NCBI GenBank assembly: GCA_023419055.1
Contig: JAEZYO010000298.1
Location: forward strand, 1-5,130
Length of the DNA stretch: 5,130 nucleotides
Direction: 5' to 3'
From: Pseudomonadota bacterium
Lineage (GTDB): Bacteria; Myxococcota; Polyangia; Polyangiales; Polyangiaceae
Positions within the stretch are counted from its first letter, which is position 1. The number at the start of each line of letters is the position of its first letter. Below the pieces are notes generated by a model. The model did not search any database and was not told the origin of the DNA. It worked only from the letters and a program-made list of their open reading frames with translations. The position numbers and the translations under genes are program-made. Below are positions 1 through 5,130 of this stretch, in pieces.

Positions 1-198
1 GAGCTGATCCTCGAGCTCCCCTTCCACTACTTGTTTCACACGCCCGTCGCGCACTTGCTCGGGACTACCGACGTTTCGCGCTGGGGTGATTTCGCCGCGA
101 CCGTGCTGCGCCAGTCCCTCTGGATCACCGCGTTCCTGGCGCTCGCGCTGTTCGCCTACCAGCGCACGATCCAGCGCCTGCTGTCGGTGGGTGGGTGA
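1..198 (+). CDS. ABC-2 type permease, first subunit (C-terminal fragment)
   Basis: Frame 1 is open from the first base to a TGA at 196-198, giving the last 65 residues of a protein whose start lies before the window. It is probably one half of the membrane channel of an ABC exporter in the inner membrane. The fragment contains a proline/aromatic stretch (LPFHYLFHTPVAHLLG, residues 5-20) that resembles the 'P-x-x-Y ... P ... LLG' loop near the C-terminus of ABC-2 family permeases (Pfam ABC2_membrane_6, COG4587/COG3694). A tryptophan-led hydrophobic segment follows (residues about 40-53, WITAFLALALFAY), then a short basic tail ending QRLLSVGG. The next gene encodes a second permease with a similar C-terminal layout only 3 nt downstream, and an ATPase follows, which strongly supports the assignment. 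Only about a quarter of a typical 260-residue subunit is visible, so the exact subfamily is an inference. Confidence 0.8.
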   Translation, partial: ELILELPFHYLFHTPVAHLLGTTDVSRWGDFAATVLRQSLWITAFLALALFAYQRTIQRLLSVGG

Positions 199-201
199 GC
201 C

Positions 202-987
202 ATGACGCACGCGCTCGCTCTCTTGGGACTGGACGTGAAGATGAAGCTCAAGCGCGCGGTCGCCTTTCGCTTCAACTTCGCCGTCAACCTCCTGATCGCG
301 CTCCTCTACTCCTTCGTCTTCTCGCTGTTCCAGTTCTTCGTCTATAGCGGGGTCCAGGGCTACCCCGGCTGGAACACGGAGCAAATGCTGCTGTTTCAGG
401 CGGTGCTCCTGCTCTGGACGGGCGTCAGCGACTTCCTGTTCGGTGGCATCAGGCAGTTCATCGACAACGAGGTCACGTACGGGAACTTCGACCGGTTCTT
501 CTTGTGGCCGCCGCACGCCCTGGTCTCGCTCTTCACGCGCGGCACGAACATTTACGCGAGCGCCACGGCGTTCGCGGGCCTCGTGGGCGTCGTGGTGATG
601 CTCGGACGTCTCGGGATCACGCCGGGCCCCGCCAGCGTCGCGACCTCGCTGCTCTTCTTCGCGTCGGGGCTGCTCTTCTACGTCTCGCTCCTGATCTTCT
701 ACTCGGCCTGCACGCTCTTCATGGTCAAGATGGAGAGGCTGCGCGAGGTGCTCGATCGCGTGCAGTTCTTCGGCTCCTTTCCCGCCGATCTTTACGCCGG
801 AAGGCTCGGCTCCGCCTTCCTGCTCGTCTTTCCGATGGCGCTCTGGGTCCACCTGCCGGCGCAGGCGCTCCTCGGGCGCGTCGAGCTCGCCGCCGCGGGC
901 GCGCTCTTGCCGACCATCGCCTTTTTTCTCGCGGCGCTCTGCTTCTGGCGCCGCCAAGAGCGGCGCTACACGAGCGCGGGAGGCTGA
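202..987 (+). CDS. ABC-2 type permease, second subunit
   Basis: A 261-residue integral membrane protein, the usual length for this family, and probably the second channel half of an inner-membrane ABC exporter. About six hydrophobic segments can be seen, at residues roughly 25-47, 62-82, 115-135, 147-172, 202-222 and 231-249, followed by a basic C-terminus. There is no signal peptide; the N-terminus has a short basic amphipathic stretch (KMKLKR) before the first membrane span. Family-like landmarks are the loop at residues 90-104 (EVTYGNFDRFFLWPP), comparable to the 'G-x-[LF]-D-x-x-L-x-x-P' loop of ABC2_membrane_6/COG3694 permeases, and the FPADLY and HLPAQALLG segments near the C-terminus. 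The ATG at 202 is chosen because it follows the upstream TGA by 3 nt and precedes the first membrane span. Its ribosome binding site is weak (GGTGGGTGAG overlapping the upstream stop), so translation is probably coupled. The substrate cannot be deduced. Confidence 0.88.
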   Translation: MTHALALLGLDVKMKLKRAVAFRFNFAVNLLIALLYSFVFSLFQFFVYSGVQGYPGWNTEQMLLFQAVLLLWTGVSDFLFGGIRQFIDNEVTYGNFDRFFLWPPHALVSLFTRGTNIYASATAFAGLVGVVVMLGRLGITPGPASVATSLLFFASGLLFYVSLLIFYSACTLFMVKMERLREVLDRVQFFGSFPADLYAGRLGSAFLLVFPMALWVHLPAQALLGRVELAAAGALLPTIAFFLAALCFWRRQERRYTSAGG

Positions 988-992
988 GGGAG
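986..992 (+). promoter_or_regulatory. Ribosome binding site for the ABC ATPase gene
   Basis: The purine run GAGGGAG overlaps the TGA stop of the upstream permease and ends 4 nt before the ATG at 997; its GAGG core is 7 nt away. It is a good Shine-Dalgarno match and fixes the start of the ATPase gene. Confidence 0.7.
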
Positions 993-996
993 CGCC

Positions 997-1977
997 ATGA
1001 TCGAAGTCTCTCGGCTCTCCAAGTCGTATCGGGTCAGCACGCGCAGGACGAGCAGCCTGCTCGACTCGCTGCGCGCCGTGTTCGTGCGCGAGTTCACCGA
1101 AATCGACGCCCTCTGCGCCGTCGACTGGCGGGTCGCCGCGGGGGAGACTCACGCGCTCATCGGACGCAACGGCTCCGGCAAGTCGACGTTGATCAAGATC
1201 CTGTGCGGCATCCTCCACCCGACCTCGGGGACGGCCTCGGTGGGCGGTCGCGTGCCGTGGGAGAACCGGCGCGAGCACGTGCGTCGCATCGGCGTGGTGT
1301 TCGGGCAGAAGACACAGCTGACCTGGGAGCTCCCGGCGCTCGACTCGTTCGCGCTGCACCGGAGCCTGTACGGCGTACCCGAGCGCGAGTACGCGAAGAC
1401 CCTCGACTACCTGGTCGACGCGTTCGAAGCCGTCATCACGCGGCCGGTCCGCAGCCTCTCGCTCGGCGAACGCATGAAGTGCGAGATCATCTGCGCCCTG
1501 CTCCATCGGCCGGCGCTCTTGTTCCTCGACGAGCCCACGATCGGGCTCGACTTGATCTCGAAGGACCAGGTCCGCCGCGCCATCCGCGACGTGAACGAGA
1601 AGCTCGGCACCACCGTAGTCCTCACCTCGCACGACCTCTCCGACGTCTCGAGCTTGTGCGAGCAGGTCAGCGTGCTCGATCGCGGCCGGTTCCTCTATCA
1701 GGGGAAGCTCGAGAGCCTGCTCGCGGCGAGCGCGCGTCAGAAGACGCTCAAGGTCAAGCTCGAGCGACCGCTCTCGGAGTGCCACCTGAACGGCTTCCCG
1801 TTCACGCCTACGGGGGAATATACGGCCGCGCTCACGCTCGACGGCGACGCGTCGAAGCTGCACGAGCTCTTGCCCGAGCTCCTGCGTGAGCTGCCGATCG
1901 CCGACCTGAGCGTCGAGGCGCCCGAGCTCGAGCAGGTCGTCAAGGCCCTGTACCGGGATCAAGAGGCCGAGAATTGA
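997..1977 (+). CDS. ABC exporter ATP-binding protein (COG4586-like)
   Basis: A 326-residue cytoplasmic ATPase that would power the permease pair encoded just upstream. All nucleotide-binding motifs are visible: Walker A GRNGSGKST (residues 56-64), Q-loop glutamine in VFGQ (Q104), signature LSLGE (154-158), Walker B LLFLDE (174-179), D-loop GLD (183-185) and H-switch TSH (H212). The signature differs from canonical LSGGQ, but as I recall an LSLG[QE]RMK/R sequence is typical of the COG4586 group that pairs with two ABC-2 permeases, so the protein should be active. After the ATPase core an 80-residue C-terminal extension (about 245-326) resembles the accessory domain of DrrA-type exporters. It does not look like the much larger glycan-binding C-terminus of Wzt-type O-antigen ATPases. 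A cyanobacterial system of this trio has been linked to viologen export, so a small-molecule substrate remains possible alongside a glycan or glycolipid. Confidence 0.93.
   Translation: MIEVSRLSKSYRVSTRRTSSLLDSLRAVFVREFTEIDALCAVDWRVAAGETHALIGRNGSGKSTLIKILCGILHPTSGTASVGGRVPWENRREHVRRIGVVFGQKTQLTWELPALDSFALHRSLYGVPEREYAKTLDYLVDAFEAVITRPVRSLSLGERMKCEIICALLHRPALLFLDEPTIGLDLISKDQVRRAIRDVNEKLGTTVVLTSHDLSDVSSLCEQVSVLDRGRFLYQGKLESLLAASARQKTLKVKLERPLSECHLNGFPFTPTGEYTAALTLDGDASKLHELLPELLRELPIADLSVEAPELEQVVKALYRDQEAEN
1961..1966 (+). promoter_or_regulatory. Ribosome binding site deciding a TTG start
   Basis: AAGAGG lies inside the last codons of the ATPase gene, 7 nt before the TTG at 1974. Its near-ideal sequence and spacing are the main reason for accepting TTG as the start of the glycosyltransferase. 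The start and the upstream stop share the bases TTGA (1974-1977). Confidence 0.7.
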
Positions 1978-3206
1978 AGGTACTTTTCATCTCTTTCGAG
2001 TTCGGCGACCGCATCTCGGGCGGGCTCGGGCGCGTCATCAACGGCGTGACCGAGGAGCTCAGGAAGCGCCTGACCGTCGACGTCTTCTTGCTCTACTTCG
2101 ACCCGCTGCGCCTCGGCTTCTCCGCGAAGCTCTACCGCTGTGACCGCGAACACCCGGGCCGGCTGATCGAGACCTTTCCGCGCGGGCGGGCGGCTCGCGA
2201 CTGCGTCGAGCTCGTGAAGCGCGAGGGCTACGACGTCTTGCACTTCGTCAGCGTCCACTCGGCCACGGGCAGTCTGCTCGACGCGCTGCTCCGATCTCTA
2301 CCCGACCTACGCTACGTGTACAGCGTCCACAGCATCGTCAAGCACGAGCTCGGGACGCGTCGCAACCCGGATTCTTTCCTCGACTTCGAGCGCAGGATGA
2401 TGGAGCGGGCCTCGCTCGTGCACGTGCTCAACCGCACGACGCGCGACTACTTCGCGAACGCCTACCCGGACATCGCCCGCCACAAGCCGGTGCGCGTGAT
2501 CGGCAACGGCGTCACGCCGAGCGACTTCACGCGCACGGACCCCGCGTTCCGAGAGAAGCTCGCCCGGCGCCTCGATCCGAGCGCCTTCACCGTCGCGTGC
2601 ATGTCGCGCTGGGCGCACGGCAAGGGCCTCGAGCACTTCGTCGCGGCCGCCGAGGAGCTGCTCGCCTCCGGACAGAACGTGCAGTTCGTGCTGGCCGGCA
2701 GGAAGTACCTCAGCTGGGAGAGGCACTGGTACGCCTACCTCGGCAAGATCCAGCGATTGTCGCGCAGGCTCGGCTCGCGCTGCGTCGTGCTCGGGTGGCT
2801 CGACTCCGCGCAGCGCAACACCTTGTTCGAGATGGCGGACGCCTTCGTCGTGCCGAGCGAGCTCGAGTACTACCCGTACTCGGTGCTCGAGCCCGCGGCC
2901 GCCAAGCTGCCGCTCGTCTGCTCGAACCTGCCGTGCATCGCGGAGCTGCTCTCCGATCGCGAAGACTATCTCGCGTTCGAGACCGGGAACGGCCGCGACC
3001 TCGCCGAGAAGCTCGCCCTCCTCGAGAGCGCGCCGGAGCTCGCGGCGCGGCTCGCCGCCGGCGCCGAGCGCAAGGTCCGCGCGGCGTGCGCCTGGAGGCC
3101 GATCGCCGAGCAGTACGAGCAGATGTACCGGGACACGGCCCCTTCATCCACGACCACGAAGCCCACGGAGCCCCATGAGAGTCTGCCACGTAAAGCAGTC
3201 GGGTGA
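1974..3206 (+). CDS. GT4-family (GT-B fold) glycosyltransferase
   Basis: A 410-residue cytosolic or membrane-associated enzyme that should move a sugar from a nucleotide-sugar donor to an unknown acceptor. The N-terminal lobe begins with the beta strand KVLFISFEF and the glycine-rich loop SGGLGRV (residues 15-21), as in GT4/GT5 enzymes, and continues with YDVLHF (86-91) and YSVHS (116-120). The C-terminal lobe opens after IGNGV (176-180) and carries SRWAHGKG (R212 and K217 at the donor-phosphate positions). It also has VLGWLD (272-277) and the EX7E motif in SELEYYPYSVLEP (E298 and E306). The length is normal for the family and both lobes look intact. The start is TTG, overlapping the ATPase stop by 4 nt; any later start would remove the conserved first strand. 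The last 20 residues (SSTTTKPTEP and onwards) are low-complexity and overlap the next gene by 32 nt. Retaining or inverting chemistry is expected to be retaining for GT4, but donor and acceptor are unknown. Confidence 0.93.
   Translation: MKVLFISFEFGDRISGGLGRVINGVTEELRKRLTVDVFLLYFDPLRLGFSAKLYRCDREHPGRLIETFPRGRAARDCVELVKREGYDVLHFVSVHSATGSLLDALLRSLPDLRYVYSVHSIVKHELGTRRNPDSFLDFERRMMERASLVHVLNRTTRDYFANAYPDIARHKPVRVIGNGVTPSDFTRTDPAFREKLARRLDPSAFTVACMSRWAHGKGLEHFVAAAEELLASGQNVQFVLAGRKYLSWERHWYAYLGKIQRLSRRLGSRCVVLGWLDSAQRNTLFEMADAFVVPSELEYYPYSVLEPAAAKLPLVCSNLPCIAELLSDREDYLAFETGNGRDLAEKLALLESAPELAARLAAGAERKVRAACAWRPIAEQYEQMYRDTAPSSTTTKPTEPHESLPRKAVG
3167..3170 (+). promoter_or_regulatory. Ribosome binding site for the two-module glycosyltransferase gene
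   Basis: GGAG lies 4 nt before the ATG at 3175, inside the end of the GT4 gene. The spacing is somewhat short, so coupling to translation of the upstream gene is likely to help initiation. It supports ATG 3175, as does the MRVCHV beginning, which looks like a first Rossmann strand. Confidence 0.5.
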
Positions 3207-5130
3207 GGTCCGAGAGCTCGGCGCGGCCGCTTGGTGTCGCGCGCTGGGCGGCGACTCGCTCACCTACCAGGAGCTGCTCGGTACAGCGCGCCATCTCGGC
3301 TCTTACGATCTCGTGCTGCTCGACGTCAGCGAGGGCTCCCTGGACAGCGTGCTCCTCGTGCGGAAGGCGCTCGATTCCGCACGCTCTTGCCTCCTCGTCC
3401 TCCACGTCGAACGCTCGCTGCCGAGCGAGCCCGGCGCCATCGAGGGTTTTCGGGCAGCGCTCGCCGCGGGCGACTTCGTGATCGCGCCGGAGTACGAGAT
3501 CTGCCTCGACGTTCGACGCAAGACCGGCGTCGAGGCGCACGAGATCCTGCCCCCCGTCGAAACGAGCGGCGGCTCCGGGAGCCCGGCATCGGGGGCGAAG
3601 CGGATCCTGACCGTGATCGCGCCAGCCGGTTACTCGCACGCCGACCTGCGGCGCGAGCTCGGCACCTTCGCGTACCTCGTCACGCGCCTGCGTCTCCGCG
3701 TGGTGATCGCGAGCCGGGCTCTGCCCGAGGCGGAGCTCGCGCCGCTCGTCGCACAGAGCAAGCTGGTCTACCTGCCCGAGCGGATCGAGGACTCGGGCGC
3801 CCTGGCCGCGCTGTGCGCGAGCTCCGGCGCGCTGCTCGTCGCGCCACGCTCGTACGAACCGGCGAAGTTCAGCTTTCCCTTCACGACGTTCGGCGAGAAA
3901 GAACCGGGACGGCGCGGCCTGCTGCTGCTCTGGCTCCAGAGCTCGAGCGAAATGGCGGCCTTCTTCCGGCACACCGCGGATCGTGCCGTCCGGCAGCTGG
4001 GCGCCCCGGATCGTCGCGTCGAGCTCTTCAATAAGCTGCGCTATCGGTTCCCGGCGCTCCGCTACGCCCCGCGCCCGGGAGCGCCGCCGGCGCTGCTCGA
4101 TCAGATCCGCCACCGCTCTGGGGCGCGCGACGTGGCAGCGAGCGAGCAAGAGTGCCTGCTGGTCTGCCTGATACGGAACGGCGAGGAGCATTTGCCGGCG
4201 TTCCTCGCGCACTATCGCGCTCTCGGCGTGCGGCGCTTCGTGTTCATCGACAACGGCTCCGACGACGCCACGCTCCCCCTGCTCGAGGCCGAGGACGGGG
4301 TGACGCTCTACGAGACCTCGCTCCCTCACAAGGACTACGAGAATCAGATCCGGCGCCTCGTCATCGAGCAGCACTGCCAGCGCGGGTTCTGCCTGAACGT
4401 CGACGTCGACGAGCTGTTCGACTATCCGCGCTCCGACCGCCTGAGCCTCGGCGGTCTGCTCGCCTACCTGAGGGAGCAGGGGGCGACGGCGATGGCCGGC
4501 TACCTGCTCGACATGTACGACCGCGAGAACGTGTTCGGCGAGCGCGAAGCGGTCGATCTGAAGCGCAGGTACCCGTACTACGACATCGACGACGTCACGA
4601 AGCGCGACTACTACGCGCCCGAGGTCGCGCCGTACTGCGATCGCAACACGCTCTCGGCGGATCACGTCAAGACCTGCTTCGGAGGCGTGCGCAAGGCGAT
4701 CTTCGGCAGCAAGAACGGTGAGCAGTACCTCCTCACCAAGCACCCGCTCCTCTTCCTCGACGGCACGCTCGAGCCCGCGGTTCACCCCCATTACTCGAAC
4801 AAGGCGCGGGTCTTGGACGTCACGTCGGTGCTCTACCACTACAAGTTCACCCCCGCGTTCAAGGCGAAGGTGCAGGAGAGCCGTGCCTCGAGCCGCTACG
4901 TGAAGTTCGCGCAGAACCAGTACGATCGATATCACCGGCGGATCGACCGCAGCGGAGCGCTCCTCATCGACACTCCGGGCACCCGCCGTCTGAGCGGGAC
5001 CGACGAGCTCGTGGAGCGCGGGTTCATCGCCACCTCGAGCGCCTACGACGACTACGTGGAGCGGGTGACACGGCAGCCTGGCGAGGGCTCGCGCCCGCGC
5101 GAAGAGCGCCTTGGAGCCGCCCGCCTGGAC
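3175..5130 (+). CDS. Two-module glycosyltransferase: degenerate GT-B half plus GT-A (family 2-like) half, 3' end beyond window
   Basis: The frame from ATG 3175 has no stop codon up to the last base, giving at least 652 residues. Residues 1-130 look like the N-terminal lobe of a GT-B enzyme: strand MRVCHV, YDLVLLDVS (44-52), FVIAPEYE (101-108) and HEILPPVE (122-129). A Gly/Ser linker (131-140) leads to a second Rossmann-like lobe (about 142-300) with RILTVIAP, RVVIASR and LLVAPRSYEP (E228). The second glutamate of a GT4 EX7E motif is missing (F236), so this half may not be catalytic. From about residue 326 comes a GT-A domain like Pfam Glyco_tranf_2_4 (GT2/GT92-like): LVCLIRNGEEHLP (329-341), FVFIDNGSDD (355-364), metal-binding DVDELF (D410, D412), GGVRK (503-507), LLTKHPLLF (519-527) and VLYHYKF (552-558). 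No membrane segment or signal peptide is seen. It overlaps the upstream GT4 gene by 32 nt. The GT-A half looks active; donor and acceptor are unknown. Confidence 0.9.
   Translation, partial: MRVCHVKQSGEVRELGAAAWCRALGGDSLTYQELLGTARHLGSYDLVLLDVSEGSLDSVLLVRKALDSARSCLLVLHVERSLPSEPGAIEGFRAALAAGDFVIAPEYEICLDVRRKTGVEAHEILPPVETSGGSGSPASGAKRILTVIAPAGYSHADLRRELGTFAYLVTRLRLRVVIASRALPEAELAPLVAQSKLVYLPERIEDSGALAALCASSGALLVAPRSYEPAKFSFPFTTFGEKEPGRRGLLLLWLQSSSEMAAFFRHTADRAVRQLGAPDRRVELFNKLRYRFPALRYAPRPGAPPALLDQIRHRSGARDVAASEQECLLVCLIRNGEEHLPAFLAHYRALGVRRFVFIDNGSDDATLPLLEAEDGVTLYETSLPHKDYENQIRRLVIEQHCQRGFCLNVDVDELFDYPRSDRLSLGGLLAYLREQGATAMAGYLLDMYDRENVFGEREAVDLKRRYPYYDIDDVTKRDYYAPEVAPYCDRNTLSADHVKTCFGGVRKAIFGSKNGEQYLLTKHPLLFLDGTLEPAVHPHYSNKARVLDVTSVLYHYKFTPAFKAKVQESRASSRYVKFAQNQYDRYHRRIDRSGALLIDTPGTRRLSGTDELVERGFIATSSAYDDYVERVTRQPGEGSRPREERLGAARLD

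Noticed and set aside
154..158. Non-canonical signature LSLGE in the ABC ATPase (protein residues) as evidence of an inactive ATPase.
   Set aside because: The variant is, as I recall, usual for the ATPases that pair with two ABC-2 permeases. Walker A, Walker B, Q-loop, D-loop and H-switch are all intact.
504..1889. A 461-codon plus-strand frame spanning the second permease and the ATPase.
   Set aside because: The translation is dominated by Arg and Ala and crosses two well-supported genes in another frame. It is a GC-driven shadow.
3231..4034. A 267-codon plus-strand frame, and similar ones at 2597-3178 and 4152-4721.
   Set aside because: All are Arg/Ala/Pro-rich alternative frames inside the two glycosyltransferase genes. 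No motif or convincing start site supports them.
2710..4935. A 741-codon open frame on the minus strand.
   Set aside because: Over 3175-4935 its codon boundaries coincide with those of the plus-strand gene, so a stop would need TTA, CTA or TCA sense codons, which this GC-rich gene almost never uses. The product is low-complexity, rich in R, A, E and V, with no recognisable motif, while the plus strand carries clear glycosyltransferase motifs.
1..5130. Search for tRNA/rRNA genes, CRISPR arrays, insertion sequences, terminators and promoters.
   Set aside because: Virtually every base lies within a supported gene and the two gaps are 3 and 9 nt. I saw no repeat arrays, hairpin-plus-T-run terminators or transposase-like sequence. 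Frequent GAGCTC/CTCGAG-type words reflect GAG and CTC codon use and do not form a repeat.

Overview
The window is GC-rich DNA (roughly two-thirds G+C by eye, not computed) that is coding almost end to end on the + strand. Third codon positions are almost all G or C, and leucine is often CTC. There are four tightly packed open reading frames and one truncated one, with no intergenic promoter or terminator. This fits a high-GC bacterium. A myxobacterium (Myxococcota/Polyangia) is my best guess, but nothing here proves a taxon.

Layout: (1) 1-198 is the C-terminal end of an ABC-2 type permease. (2) 202-987 is a complete second permease of the same class. (3) 997-1977 is the matching ABC ATPase. 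Together they form an export system of the COG4587/COG3694/COG4586 type (two different permeases plus one ATPase). (4) 1974-3206 is a GT4-type, GT-B fold glycosyltransferase that starts at TTG, inside the ATPase stop codon. (5) 3175-5130 is a large protein that stays open to the window edge (at least 652 residues). Its N-terminal half looks like a decayed GT-B glycosyltransferase, and its C-terminal half is a GT-A (family 2-like) glycosyltransferase with a DVDE metal-binding motif.

The gaps are 3 and 9 nt and the overlaps 4 and 32 nt, so the five genes look like one transcriptional unit with translational coupling. The promoter must lie upstream of base 1 and the end beyond base 5130. The simplest reading is a small glycan or glycolipid (or glycosylated metabolite) locus in which two glycosyltransferases build or decorate a product and the ABC exporter moves it across the inner membrane. 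That link is inferred from operon structure alone; the substrate cannot be read from the sequence.

The most notable item is the last gene. It is the longest real gene in the window, has no stop codon inside it, and joins an apparently inactive GT-B module to an intact GT-A module.
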